Shown in pieces: positions 17,046 through 26,137 of a DNA stretch of 64,000 nt. Positions within the stretch are counted from its first letter, which is position 1; each line of letters opens with the position of its first letter. This stretch comes from Hydrogenispora sp. Its GTDB lineage: Bacteria; Bacillota; UBA4882; UBA10575. Below the pieces are notes generated by a model, which saw only the letters and a program-made list of their open reading frames with translations, did no database searches and was not told where the DNA came from. The position numbers were made by a program, and so were the translations under genes. The stretch lies in contig DUQQ01000082.1 of assembly GCA_012837705.1 (NCBI GenBank), positions 1-64,000 of the forward strand, in the 5' to 3' direction.

Positions 17046-17890
17046 TGTTGTTCTGCCTCCTCTAGTTTGCAACGGTGTATTGCTTCTTCTTCCTGATCCC
17101 GGTAATATCTTTGGCGCATCAGGATCTCCTGAAAATCGACGGTGGCACCGTCAAAGGTAGGCCCATCCACGCAGCAGAATTTCGTTTCTCCGCCGACCGT
17201 GACCCGGCAACCTCCGCACATTCCGGTGCCATCGATCATTAACGCATTTAAGCTAACAACCACCGGGACGTTAAACTCCTGGGCCACCTTAACGGCGGAT
17301 GCCATCATCGGCACGGGCCCGACCGCCACCACTTCATCCACCTTCTCACGGGCCAGCACAGCACGGAGGGGTTCGGTGATGAAACCATGGTGTCCAAAGC
17401 TGCCGTCATCAGTGCTGAAGTGCATCTCCGCACTGATTGCGGCCATCTCTTCGGTCATGATCAGCATCTCTTTCCGCTGGGCGCCGATCAAGCTGATTAC
17501 CTTATTCCCGGCTTCATACAGGGCTTTTGCTTTCGGATAAAGTGGAGCAACCCCTAATCCGCCAGCGACACAGACGACGGTACCCAGTTTCTTAATGGGA
17601 TAAGCTTTCCCTAAAGGTCCTAAAAGATCAATAAAAGAATCACCCACTTGCATCTGGTTAATCTCGCGGGTGCTCTTCCCGATTCCTTGGCAAACTAAGG
17701 TGATCGTCCCCTTTTCCCGGTCAAAATCGGCAATGGTTAGCGGGATCCGTTCACCATTTTCACGATGGCGCAAAATAATGAAATGTCCCGGTTGGGCTTT
17801 TTTTGCGATCAGAGGAGCTTCCACAAGGAATTGCATGATCTCTGGCGCAAGTTGTTTTTTGTCGATTATTTTCACTTCGTTCTCCTCCAT
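17042..17890 (-). CDS. nfnA: NfnA-type sulfide/dihydroorotate dehydrogenase-like FAD/NAD subunit
   Basis: 282 residues, ferredoxin reductase fold. The FAD region RIPLTIAD is followed by the NAD-binding GGLGVAPLYP and, at the C-terminus, a [2Fe-2S] cluster motif with cysteines in GTGMCGGCRV and KFCCVDGPTFDG. Together with NfnB it couples NADH and reduced ferredoxin oxidation to NADP+ reduction, supplying NADPH. A weak TACAAT -10 lies upstream. The stop overlaps the nfnB start by four bases, suggesting translational coupling. Confidence 0.88.
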   Translation of the reverse strand: MEENEVKIIDKKQLAPEIMQFLVEAPLIAKKAQPGHFIILRHRENGERIPLTIADFDREKGTITLVCQGIGKSTREINQMQVGDSFIDLLGPLGKAYPIKKLGTVVCVAGGLGVAPLYPKAKALYEAGNKVISLIGAQRKEMLIMTEEMAAISAEMHFSTDDGSFGHHGFITEPLRAVLAREKVDEVVAVGPVPMMASAVKVAQEFNVPVVVSLNALMIDGTGMCGGCRVTVGGETKFCCVDGPTFDGATVDFQEILMRQRYYRDQEEEAIHRCKLEEAEQQ

Positions 17891-18151
17891 GTTGTTTATT
17901 TATTAAAATGGAATAAATTTATCATCAATTATTGTAACATTAATTAGTAATTTTGAAAACCGTTTACGGTTCTTCTCCGCGAAAAGAAAGAGTTAATGAC
18001 TTTTCATCCGCGCTTCGTTAGCTGCTCATCGCGGCGAAAAGCCTATTTTCATTATAACATGCTGCTTTTGATTTGCAATGGAAACCACTACCGCTGACGT
18101 TTTGTTGGTGTGGTAACGATCGTTAGCTCCAACCATTTGGCGTCGAGAAAA
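17891..18151. other. intergenic region with a possible structured leader
   Basis: Between nfnA and the glutamate dehydrogenase terminator. Bases 18000-18041 can fold as CTTTTC..CGCG / CGCG..GAAAAG around a 17-base loop, on either strand. It would lie in a long nfnA leader. I cannot match it to a known riboswitch and see no small gene. Confidence 0.3.
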
Positions 18152-18174
18152 CAAAAAAGCGGGAAATTCCCGCT
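18152..18174 (-). terminator. intrinsic terminator of gdhA
   Basis: On the - strand AGCGGGA-ATT-TCCCGCT followed by TTTTTTGTTTT, nine bases after the stop. Confidence 0.85.
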
Positions 18175-18183
18175 CCTTGTCGT

Positions 18184-19431
18184 TTAAGCCCAACCGCGCA
18201 CCTGAATCGCCTCGGCCAGTCGGGCAATGGAATACATATAAGCCGCCATCCGCATCTCAACCCCATACTCCTGGCTCATCCGATAAATCTGATCAAAGGC
18301 TTCCACCATCTTCTGCTCTAACCGGGTGTTAACCTCTTCAGCGGTCCAATAGTAGTTCATGGTATTCTGCACCCATTCAAAGTAGGAGACGGTTACGCCT
18401 CCCGCGTTCGTCAGAATATCCGGGGTTAAAAAGATGCCCTTCTTAGCCAGGATTTCATCGGCTTCCGGAGTGGTCGGCCCATTCGCGGCTTCGGCCACAA
18501 TCTTCGCTTTAACCCGATCGGCGTTTTCCAGCGTAATCTGGTTCTCCAGAGCAGCCGGAACCAGAATATCGCATTCTAAAGCCAACAACCCTTCGTTATC
18601 AATGGGCTGGCAGCCCGGGAAGGTGGTGATGGTCCCGTTTTTCTCGCGGTACGCCAAAAGCGCTTCCGGATCAATCCCGTCTGGATTATAAATCCCACCG
18701 TCAATCTCCATAATGGCGATGATTTTTACTCCTTCTGCGGCCAAAAAGCGGGCGGTCGCACTACCCACATTGCCAAACCCTTGGATTACCGCCGTCGCGG
18801 TCTTGAGATCAATCCCCAGGCGTTTGGCCGTCTCCCGGATGATGATCACACAACCCCGCCCCGTCGCTTCGCCCCGGCCTAAGGAGCCACCAGCAATGAT
18901 CGGTTTCCCGGTGACCACGCCCGGGTAGGTGATCCCACCTTTATACTTGCTGAACTCATCCATCATCCACGCCATAATCTGTGGATTCGTATTAACATCC
19001 GGCGCCGGAATATCTTGATCCGGACCGATCAGCGGGGAGATTGCCCCGATGTACGCGCGGCTAAGCCGCTCCAGTTCACCACGGGATAAAGTCCGCGGAT
19101 CAACGGCAACGCCCCCTTTGCCACCCCCGTAGGGTAGGCCCAAAACCCCACATTTGAAGGTCATCCACATGGAAAGGGCTTTTACTTCCTCTAACGTCAC
19201 TTGCGGATGAAAGCGGATGCCGCCTTTGGCCGGACCGATCGCGTTATTATGCTGGGCCCGAAATCCCTTAAAAACGCGAACCGAACCATCATCCATCCGC
19301 ACCGGGAAATTCACTTCCAAAACCCGAGCCGGCTCCCTCAGGATGGCATGGACATTGGGATCCAGCTTAAGCTTTTCGGCCGCCAAATCAAGTTGCCGTT
19401 GGGCCACCGCCAGCGGACTAATCTCTTGCAT
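18184..19431 (-). CDS. gdhA: glutamate dehydrogenase (Glu/Leu/Phe/Val family)
   Basis: 415 residues, interconverting glutamate and 2-oxoglutarate plus ammonia. The Lys-rich glycine motif FKCGVLGLPYGGGKGGV holds the catalytic Lys, PAPDVNTNPQIMAWMMDE is the family block, and the dinucleotide loop GFGNVGSATARFLAAEG ends in an acidic residue region (IMEID), which usually favours NAD+. Length and similarity fit RocG/GudB-type enzymes. ATG 19431 is chosen for GAGGGGG upstream. A Fur-like palindrome lies 67-85 bases upstream, close to a TTGACT -35. Confidence 0.93.
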   Translation of the reverse strand: MQEISPLAVAQRQLDLAAEKLKLDPNVHAILREPARVLEVNFPVRMDDGSVRVFKGFRAQHNNAIGPAKGGIRFHPQVTLEEVKALSMWMTFKCGVLGLPYGGGKGGVAVDPRTLSRGELERLSRAYIGAISPLIGPDQDIPAPDVNTNPQIMAWMMDEFSKYKGGITYPGVVTGKPIIAGGSLGRGEATGRGCVIIIRETAKRLGIDLKTATAVIQGFGNVGSATARFLAAEGVKIIAIMEIDGGIYNPDGIDPEALLAYREKNGTITTFPGCQPIDNEGLLALECDILVPAALENQITLENADRVKAKIVAEAANGPTTPEADEILAKKGIFLTPDILTNAGGVTVSYFEWVQNTMNYYWTAEEVNTRLEQKMVEAFDQIYRMSQEYGVEMRMAAYMYSIARLAEAIQVRGWA

Positions 19432-19497
19432 AACAAATCCCCCTCGCAATTAAGTGTATGTTCATTCTACAATGATAACTTTTCCTTTGACATTAAG

Positions 19498-19516
19498 TCA
19501 ATATCATTATCATTGA
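19498..19516. promoter_or_regulatory. Fur/PerR-like palindrome
   Basis: TCAATATCATTATCATTGA, with inverted TCAAT/ATTGA ends and a TGATAATGATA core on the - strand, resembling the 7-1-7 Fur-family box. It lies between divergent gdhA and the DUF421 gene and touches a possible gdhA -35. A match by eye only. Confidence 0.35.
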
Positions 19517-19622
19517 TCAGAGAAAGTATATAGTATACATCGCTTGTCCCGTTATCGCTTTTCATCCGAAGTATAGATTTAAGCCTAAAGGGCCAATAAT
19601 AAAAGGTAATAAGGAGGCCAAA

Positions 19623-20318
19623 ATGCTGATCATTTTTGTACGAACCCTCTTACTCTACCTCTTAGTCGTCATCGTCACGCGTTTAATGGGAAAGCGGCAA
19701 ATCGGTGAGTTGCAGCCCTATGAGTTTGTAATTACCATCATGATCGCTGATTTGGTCGCCGTGCCTATGCAAGATCGGGGGTTATCCTTGTTCAGCGGCG
19801 TGATCCCCGTACTTACCCTCCTTCTTGTCCAGGTTGTCTTCTCCTACTGGTCCCTCAAAAGTCTAACCTTCCGCCGGATTCTTTGTGGAAAACCCAGTCC
19901 GATCATGGAAAAAGGACAGATCAACTGGGCCGAAATGCGGAGTAACCTATACCATATCCATGACCTTCTGGAACAACTCCGTTCCCAAGGTTATTTCAAT
20001 CTTTCCGAGATCGAGTACGCTTTGCTGGAAACAAACGGGAGTTTAACCGTTCTCCCCCGCGCCGAAAAACGCCCGGTGACCCTTGAAGATCTAAAGCTCA
20101 ATGCCCTACCGGAAAGTTTACCGCTTTTACTAATCCTCGACGGACAGATTGAAGAGGCCAATTTGGCGTCGGCTGGATTCACCCGCCAGTGGCTTCTGGA
20201 AGAACTAAAAAAACGCGGGGTCACCGATCCGCACACCGTCTTAATTGCGATGCTCGACACCCGCGGCCGCTTTTACTTTCAGACCAAACCAACGGGGAAA
20301 AGGGAGAAACTAGGATGA
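19623..20318 (+). CDS. DUF421 family membrane protein (YetF-like)
   Basis: 231 residues. Two or three membrane helices (about 2-20, 33-48, 58-75) are followed by a cytosolic YetF domain: RILCGKPSPIMEKGQIN, then FNLSEIEYALLETNGSLTVLP. The family motif GKRQIGELQPYEFVITIMIAD is intact. In Firmicutes these proteins are often tied to sporulation (YetF/YrbG type), with unknown biochemical role. A perfect AAGGAGG site precedes the ATG. Its TGA overlaps the ATG of the next gene (ATGA), so the two are coupled. Confidence 0.88.
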   Translation: MLIIFVRTLLLYLLVVIVTRLMGKRQIGELQPYEFVITIMIADLVAVPMQDRGLSLFSGVIPVLTLLLVQVVFSYWSLKSLTFRRILCGKPSPIMEKGQINWAEMRSNLYHIHDLLEQLRSQGYFNLSEIEYALLETNGSLTVLPRAEKRPVTLEDLKLNALPESLPLLLILDGQIEEANLASAGFTRQWLLEELKKRGVTDPHTVLIAMLDTRGRFYFQTKPTGKREKLG

Positions 20319-20695
20319 AGGTCTTCACCGGCGTTATCATCTTTTTTATCCTTTTTTTTACTCTAGGTTGGTATACGGAAGTGATCATTGCCCAACAAGC
20401 CGAAGAGATCCTCACGGAACTGGAAAGGCTGGCTACCTACGTTAAAACCGCCGATCCAGAAACAATTACAGCCCAACTCAAGGTCATCAACCAGCTCTGG
20501 GTTAAAGCCCGTAACTTCTGGGTTCTCCTCATCGATCATCATGACATGGACGATTTTGAAGTGGCGCTGGCGCGGACGAAATCGTTCCTCGACAACAACG
20601 CACCCGTCTTGGCCTTAAGTGGAATCGCCGAATTAAAACAGATCATCTACCGTATCCCCGACCAATTGCGCCTTAACTTAGAGAACCTCTTTTAA
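20315..20695 (+). CDS. DUF4363 family protein
   Basis: 126 residues: one N-terminal membrane helix (about 4-20), then an all-helical domain with regularly spaced Leu (ILTELERLATYV, LWVKARNFWVLLIDHHDMDD, FLDNNAPVLALSGIAELKQ). This matches the DUF4363 pattern and its usual place directly after DUF421. Translation start ATG overlaps the upstream stop. Probably an extracytoplasmic partner of the DUF421 protein (inference from coupling). Confidence 0.78.
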   Translation: MKVFTGVIIFFILFFTLGWYTEVIIAQQAEEILTELERLATYVKTADPETITAQLKVINQLWVKARNFWVLLIDHHDMDDFEVALARTKSFLDNNAPVLALSGIAELKQIIYRIPDQLRLNLENLF

Positions 20696-20705
20696 GGCCT
20701 CGTCT

Positions 20706-21626
20706 TTACTCTTGGCCTAACAGTGCAGAGGCAAACGCGGCGGCGTCAAAACGGCGTAGATCATCGGCCTGTTCGCCGATGCCCAGCCAAACAATGGGCA
20801 GGCCTAATTCGACCACGATCGCCAGCACAATCCCGCCTTTCGCCGTGCCGTCAAGCTTGGTTAGGATAATCCCATCAATCCCGATCGCCTCGTGAAAGAC
20901 GCGTGCCTGCTCCAGGGCATTTTGGCCTGTGGTTGCATCCAAGACTAAAAGGTTCACCAGTTTTCTGGAACCTAGATTCTGGGTGACTACCCGGTGGACT
21001 TTTTGCAGTTCGGACATGAGATTAACTTTGGTGTGCAAACGCCCCGCGGTATCGAAGATGACCACATCGGTCTTGCGGGCGTTCGCCGCAGATATACCGT
21101 CAAAGGCAACCGCCCCCGGATCGGCCCCCTCTTGGTGGCTAACAAAATCGGCCCCGGTTCTTTCCGCCCAGATCGCCAACTGATCGATGGCGGCGGCCCG
21201 AAATGTATCCCCCGCCACCAGCAGACAGGACCTGCCCTTCGCGCGAAACTGGGCGGTCAACTTGGCAATGGAAGTCGTCTTGCCGACCCCGTTCACACCA
21301 ACCACCAGACAAGCCAACGGCAAATCGGTCTCTAGATCCGCTGGCGGCGCCACCGACAGGAGTTCGGTGATTATCGTATGGAGATAATCCAGGACGGCTG
21401 CCGTATCATCGGCCCGTTCTGCCTTCACCTTTTCCTTTAATTTCTCCATCAGGAGCATGGTGGTCTTGATCCCCACGTCGGAAGTGATCAGGATCTCCTC
21501 CAACTCTTCATAAAACTCGGGACTGATCTTTTTGTGGAACTGAACTGCCTCTTCCAACGGGGCCAAAAGTTTCCGGCGGGTTTTATTTAAACTTGCTTTT
21601 AAACGTGCTACTAAACTGTCGGCCAT
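20706..21626 (-). CDS. ftsY: signal recognition particle receptor FtsY
   Basis: GTPase that docks SRP-ribosome complexes at the membrane. 306 residues, essentially the NG domain: N helices, G1 GVNGVGKTTSIAKL at about 110-123, DTFRAAAIDQL, DTAGRLHTKVNLM and TKLDGTAKGG. The acidic A domain of E. coli FtsY is absent, as is usual in Firmicutes. The gene follows smc by 11 bases and is probably in its operon. Confidence 0.97.
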   Translation of the reverse strand: MADSLVARLKASLNKTRRKLLAPLEEAVQFHKKISPEFYEELEEILITSDVGIKTTMLLMEKLKEKVKAERADDTAAVLDYLHTIITELLSVAPPADLETDLPLACLVVGVNGVGKTTSIAKLTAQFRAKGRSCLLVAGDTFRAAAIDQLAIWAERTGADFVSHQEGADPGAVAFDGISAANARKTDVVIFDTAGRLHTKVNLMSELQKVHRVVTQNLGSRKLVNLLVLDATTGQNALEQARVFHEAIGIDGIILTKLDGTAKGGIVLAIVVELGLPIVWLGIGEQADDLRRFDAAAFASALLGQE

Positions 21627-21637
21627 TCTTCTCCTCC

Positions 21638-24600
21638 TTAACTAGCCTGTTCCTTTAACTCGAGCGAAATAAGCTTGCTGATTCCTTTCTCTTCCATCGT
21701 GACGCCGTAGAGGACATCGGCCACTTCCATTGTTCCCCGTCGGTGGGTGATCACGATAAACTGGAGTTCCTTGCTAAAGATCCGCAGGAGCTCGGTGAAC
21801 CGTTGCACATTGGCCCCATCCAGTGTCGCATCAATCTCATCCAAGATACAAAACGGTGAGGGCTTTACCCGGAAAATCGCAAACAGCAGGGCTATAGCCG
21901 TCATCGCCCGTTCGCCCCCGGAAAGGAGGGACAAATTCTGCAGACGCTTACCGGGTGGTTGCGCCAAAATCTCAATCCCCGATTCCAGCGGTTGATCCGG
22001 ATCGGTCAACTGTAGATCCGCTTTACCTCCGGAGAATAATTGCTCAAAAAGTTCCGTAAACTCCTTTCGGATCTGCGCAAAAGTGGCTGTGAACTGCTTT
22101 TTGATCGTTTTTTCGATCTCATTAATCACTTTATGCAATGACTCCCGGGCCGCGTTCAGGTCGGTCAGCTGCTGGGAGAGGAAATCAACCCGCTCTTTCA
22201 AGGTTTGATAATCCTCGATCGCCTGCAGATTAACGGGCTCAAGCGCTTTCATCTGCGTTTTTAGGCGCAAAATCTCCTGGCGCGGATGGGCGGGTAGTTC
22301 CCATTCACTTTGCACCTCCTGCTGCCAGTCTTCCCCATAAACTTCCGTCAAATTAGCAGCCAGATTATCCCGGTTGATATTCAAGCGGTTAATCTGCAGT
22401 TCCAAACGGTGGAGTTCGGTTAACAACTCCCCTTCCCTTTTTTGCTGCTGGCGCAGGCTGATCTCCATCTGATTGGCGTTATCCAACGCCGCTTGCCATT
22501 CGGCCCGCCGCTGTTGCAACTCGGTTTCCTCGTGTGCCAAGTCCTGAGCGGTTTTTTCCATAGCGGCTTCTAACTGCACCCTTTCTGCTTCCAAACGACG
22601 CAGTTCTTCGGTCACCCGTATCCGTTCCTTTTCCTGCCGGGCCATCTCACTCCGTAATTCTTCCAGGTTACGTTGTATGTCTTGTAAGTTTTCTTGTTTC
22701 CCGACCCATTCCTGCTGGACACCGGCCAGGCGCGAAGAGAGCGTCGAAAGATCCATTAAACATTGTTCCCGTTCCTGAATCAGAACACTCTCCTGCTCCT
22801 CAAGGGCGCGAATTTCGGCGGCAATAAGCTCAATCTCCGTCTCGGAACGCATCATCTTTTCCTGTAACTCATTGACCGTTAATTCTTGTGCCGTTAATTC
22901 GTTGTTCAGTTTCTGGAGAGCCGTTTCAATCTGATCCCTTTGCTTGACCGTCTTTTCGTAACTGACGTTTAGGACCTCCATATCCTTCAGGGTAGAGTTT
23001 TGCTGAATACTAATTTCCTGACCCCGGTTCCGTTTCTCCTCGTGTTGCTGGGAAAGGTCCTTAAGCTCTGCTTGCAGCTGGTTTTCTTCGTTCAACCCCC
23101 GGTCTAAAAAGGCCAGGAGATCCTGCTTTTCCCCTTTTAACCGGCGGATCTCTCCTTTTCGACTCAGAAGGCCGCTTTGCCGACGCTCAAGATTACCCCC
23201 GGTGATCGCGCCGCCGGGAGCAATGATCTCCCCTTCCAAAGTCACCACCCGAAACTGCTTCCGGGTCTTTTCGGCCAATTCCACCGCTGTTTTTAAGTCG
23301 GGGGCCACCAAGGTACTACTCAATAAGTGGGAGACGACCGCCTGGTACTGTTGGTCATAGGAAACGGTTTCCGTCGCTGGTTTCGAGTTATACTCGGCAA
23401 GAATTGATTTATACTCCCGGAAGCGATCCGGTTTCCCTTCAATCAGGTTCAGCGGGAGAAAAGTCGCCCGCCCCAGTCGGTTTTGTTTAAGATAGTTAAT
23501 GGCTTGTCCAGCGTGGCGGTGGTGGGTAATCACCAAGTTTTGTAGTGCGGAACCAAGCGCCACTTCCAAAGCCAGTTCGTAGCCGGGTTCCGGGCGAATA
23601 ATATCCGCAATTATACCGTGGATCTCCTGGTGGAACGGTTCCCGCGTCGCTTGTAATAATGCTTTAACCCCTTGATAGTAACCCTGGTGGCTCCGTTCCA
23701 TCTCCGTTAGGACCGTGATCTTCGACTCCAGGCCCCGGAGGCGTTCCCGTATCTCCTGGTTCTTTTGGACTCGCTCCTCCAAATAGGCTTGGTGTTTCTG
23801 GATTGCCGCCGCCAATTGGCGCTCCTCGCTTTTCGCCTGCTCTGCTTCGTTCCTTAACGTCTCGAGTTTCGCTTTGATGGCGTTCAAACGTTCTTCCGTT
23901 TCGGCCATTTCTTTAACAGCCAGGTCCAACTCGGTTCGGAGTTCAACCTCTTTCTCCTGGCGAAAAACTTTTTGTGCCCCCGCCTCACTAATCTTCTGTT
24001 TTAAAAGAGAATCGGCAGCCAACTTATCGGTATAAAGGGTCTTTTTCGCACTTAAACTGTTCCGGAGCTCCTTAATCCGCTCCTCTTTCTCCACCAAGGC
24101 GCGCTCCAGGTCTTTGACCTCGCAAGCGAGCCGGTTCTTTTCCCGATCAATACCGGCCGTAGACTGACAAAGCTGTTCCTGTTTCTGCTCTAAAGCCTCA
24201 TTCTTCTCCCGGAGCGCCGCTAGATTCCCGGTCAACTCTTCTTGCCGGTTCTGGAGGGAGCGTTTCCGCTCCGCAAAAAGGTTAAGTTCACCCATCGCCC
24301 GTTCCCGTTGGGCCAACCCTTCCATCAACTGTTTCTGTCGAGTTTGGATCTGGTTTTCAAGGGCAGTCGCCCGCGCCTTCACTTCCTGCACCTTTTCCGA
24401 TAGGGTTTCAGCCTCACTTTGCAGGACAGTTAACTCTTGCTGTTTTGCCTGTTGTGTCGTCTCCAGCTTTTGTAAATTTTCACTGATCGTGTTAAGCTCC
24501 CGGTAGGAATGGTTAATCTCGACTTTTTTCAAGGTATCCCGGAGATCAATATACAAGGAAGCCCTCTCCGCCTGGATAGACAAAGGATCCAATTGTGCAC

Positions 24601-25195
24601 AGAGTTCTTGTAATAGATCCTCGATCCGTAAGATATTATTCTCCGTCTCGCTCAGTTTCTTCAAGGTTAAATTTTTTTTCACCTTATACCGCATGATACC
24701 AGCGGCTTCTTCAAAAACACTGCGCCGGTCCTCCGGACGAACGGAGAGAATCGCATCGATCTTCCCCTGGCTGATTACGGAATAGGCCTCTTTTCCCAAT
24801 CCGGTATCAAAGAAAAGTTCTTGAATATCGCGGAGACGGACTGGGGTCCGGTTGATCAGAAATTCACTCTCACCCGAACGGTAAACCCGTCTCGTCACCG
24901 CAACCTCGGTATACTCCAGCGGTAAGGCTTGGTCCGTATTATCCAGGACCAAGGTAACTTCGGCCATCCCCAAAGGCTTCCGGGCTTCACTACCAGCAAA
25001 GATCACATCTTCGTATTTCGTCCCCCGAATATTACGGAGATTTGATTCACCCATCACCCAACGTAAACTATCGGCAATATTGCTTTTCCCACTTCCGTTC
25101 GGGCCGACGATCGCGGTAATCCCTGGTTTAAAGACTAAATTAATCCGGTCGGCAAAAGATTTAAATCCATGAATTTCCAAACGCTTTAGATGCAA
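21638..25195 (-). CDS. smc: chromosome partition protein Smc
   Basis: About 1185-residue condensin ATPase. Walker A GPNGSGKSN and family start LHLKRLEIHGFKSFADR are at the N-terminus. A long coiled coil runs to a hinge at roughly 510-680 (GYELALEVALGSALQNLV, APGGAITGG), then the return coil. ABC signature LSGGERAMTAIALLFAI and Walker B FCILDEIDATLD close the head. TTG 25195 is chosen because GGGAGGGG stands five bases upstream and the family start follows at once. Order smc-ftsY is the classic Firmicutes arrangement; here the sigma factor and spoVS lie between rnc and smc. Confidence 0.97.
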   Translation of the reverse strand: MHLKRLEIHGFKSFADRINLVFKPGITAIVGPNGSGKSNIADSLRWVMGESNLRNIRGTKYEDVIFAGSEARKPLGMAEVTLVLDNTDQALPLEYTEVAVTRRVYRSGESEFLINRTPVRLRDIQELFFDTGLGKEAYSVISQGKIDAILSVRPEDRRSVFEEAAGIMRYKVKKNLTLKKLSETENNILRIEDLLQELCAQLDPLSIQAERASLYIDLRDTLKKVEINHSYRELNTISENLQKLETTQQAKQQELTVLQSEAETLSEKVQEVKARATALENQIQTRQKQLMEGLAQRERAMGELNLFAERKRSLQNRQEELTGNLAALREKNEALEQKQEQLCQSTAGIDREKNRLACEVKDLERALVEKEERIKELRNSLSAKKTLYTDKLAADSLLKQKISEAGAQKVFRQEKEVELRTELDLAVKEMAETEERLNAIKAKLETLRNEAEQAKSEERQLAAAIQKHQAYLEERVQKNQEIRERLRGLESKITVLTEMERSHQGYYQGVKALLQATREPFHQEIHGIIADIIRPEPGYELALEVALGSALQNLVITHHRHAGQAINYLKQNRLGRATFLPLNLIEGKPDRFREYKSILAEYNSKPATETVSYDQQYQAVVSHLLSSTLVAPDLKTAVELAEKTRKQFRVVTLEGEIIAPGGAITGGNLERRQSGLLSRKGEIRRLKGEKQDLLAFLDRGLNEENQLQAELKDLSQQHEEKRNRGQEISIQQNSTLKDMEVLNVSYEKTVKQRDQIETALQKLNNELTAQELTVNELQEKMMRSETEIELIAAEIRALEEQESVLIQEREQCLMDLSTLSSRLAGVQQEWVGKQENLQDIQRNLEELRSEMARQEKERIRVTEELRRLEAERVQLEAAMEKTAQDLAHEETELQQRRAEWQAALDNANQMEISLRQQQKREGELLTELHRLELQINRLNINRDNLAANLTEVYGEDWQQEVQSEWELPAHPRQEILRLKTQMKALEPVNLQAIEDYQTLKERVDFLSQQLTDLNAARESLHKVINEIEKTIKKQFTATFAQIRKEFTELFEQLFSGGKADLQLTDPDQPLESGIEILAQPPGKRLQNLSLLSGGERAMTAIALLFAIFRVKPSPFCILDEIDATLDGANVQRFTELLRIFSKELQFIVITHRRGTMEVADVLYGVTMEEKGISKLISLELKEQAS

Positions 25196-25338
25196 AGAGG
25201 CCCCTCCCGTACATAATTTAGACGAACTGGTCTTAACCAAATCAAACTATTATATTTTACCATATTTTCGTCATTTTTTCACCCTTGACCCTGATTTAGA
25301 AAATACTTCTCGTTATTCGTAGCTTACCATTTGTGTGA

Positions 25339-26031
25339 TTATATCACCTTTACCTCCATGGCCAGGTCTTCCCGTTTCCGGGTCCGCAACGGAATCTGCG
25401 GATTCAAAAGGGACCCGTACTGACGAATAATTCTTTGTAATTTCCGCCGTGCTCTGGTCTTTGCGTTATCCACCACCTTGCTGTCCAGACCGAGAAGATC
25501 ACCGATCTCCCCACAGCTCAATCCTTGGAGATATAGCCAAAAGACCACATATTCTATCTTTGTCAAGTAGACCTGTAGGACCTCGACCAAACGACGGACG
25601 TTCGATTTTTGGATCACTACTTCTTGGGGGTCCATCGCCGCTTGATCATCGATCATGTCCATCAGCTTTCTCGAGCTATCCCCAGTGAGGTGACCACATA
25701 GGGAGAGTGTGTTGGCGGTAAATTGGTATTTAAAAGAGGCATAATGTTTTTGCATGTTCAACATCTTTCTTAAGACGCAAATATAAGCGAACGTACTAAA
25801 CTTCACCGCATACTGATGACCGTTGTAATTTTCAATTGCCTTTAAGAGACTGATCAACCCCTCTTGGATCAGATCTTCAAATTCATATCCCGGTCGGTAT
25901 TTGCGCTTGACAATGTGTTTGACCATCGGCAGATATTTGGTGACTAGTTCTTCTTTGGCAGACCGATCCTGACCCACTTTAATTCTTTTTAGTAACTCCA
26001 AGTCCCGTCTTTGATTCGGAGTGGTCACCAC
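25339..26031 (-). CDS. sigma-70 family factor, SigH-like
   Basis: About 230 residues. Region 2 reads EELVTKYLPMVKHIVKRKY, YEFEDLIQEGLISLLKAIENY and VKFSTFAYICVLRKML. Region 4 (about 155-205) reads LTKIEYVVFWLYLQGLSCGEIGDLLGLDSKVVDNAKTRARRKLQR. The layout and the LIQEGLISLLKAI block resemble SigH, which starts sporulation in Bacillus, but the C-terminal extension (about 25 basic residues) is unusual. GTG at 26031 with AGGAGG is likely; a second GTG three bases on is equally possible. The next gene upstream is spoVS, a SigH target in Bacillus. Confidence 0.75.
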   Translation of the reverse strand: MVTTPNQRRDLELLKRIKVGQDRSAKEELVTKYLPMVKHIVKRKYRPGYEFEDLIQEGLISLLKAIENYNGHQYAVKFSTFAYICVLRKMLNMQKHYASFKYQFTANTLSLCGHLTGDSSRKLMDMIDDQAAMDPQEVVIQKSNVRRLVEVLQVYLTKIEYVVFWLYLQGLSCGEIGDLLGLDSKVVDNAKTRARRKLQRIIRQYGSLLNPQIPLRTRKREDLAMEVKVI

Positions 26032-26107
26032 GAACACCTCCTGCTAATCAAAGCTTTATTCCTTTCCTTCCTCGTAAATTATATGGTCAGGTTGTCCCTG
26101 ATATGCC

Positions 26108-26134
26108 CAAAAAAAAAAAACGCCCATAGGGCGT
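26108..26134 (-). terminator. intrinsic terminator of spoVS
   Basis: Stem CGCCC/GGGCG followed on the - strand by at least ten T residues, directly after the spoVS stop. Confidence 0.88.
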
Positions 26135-26137
26135 ATG

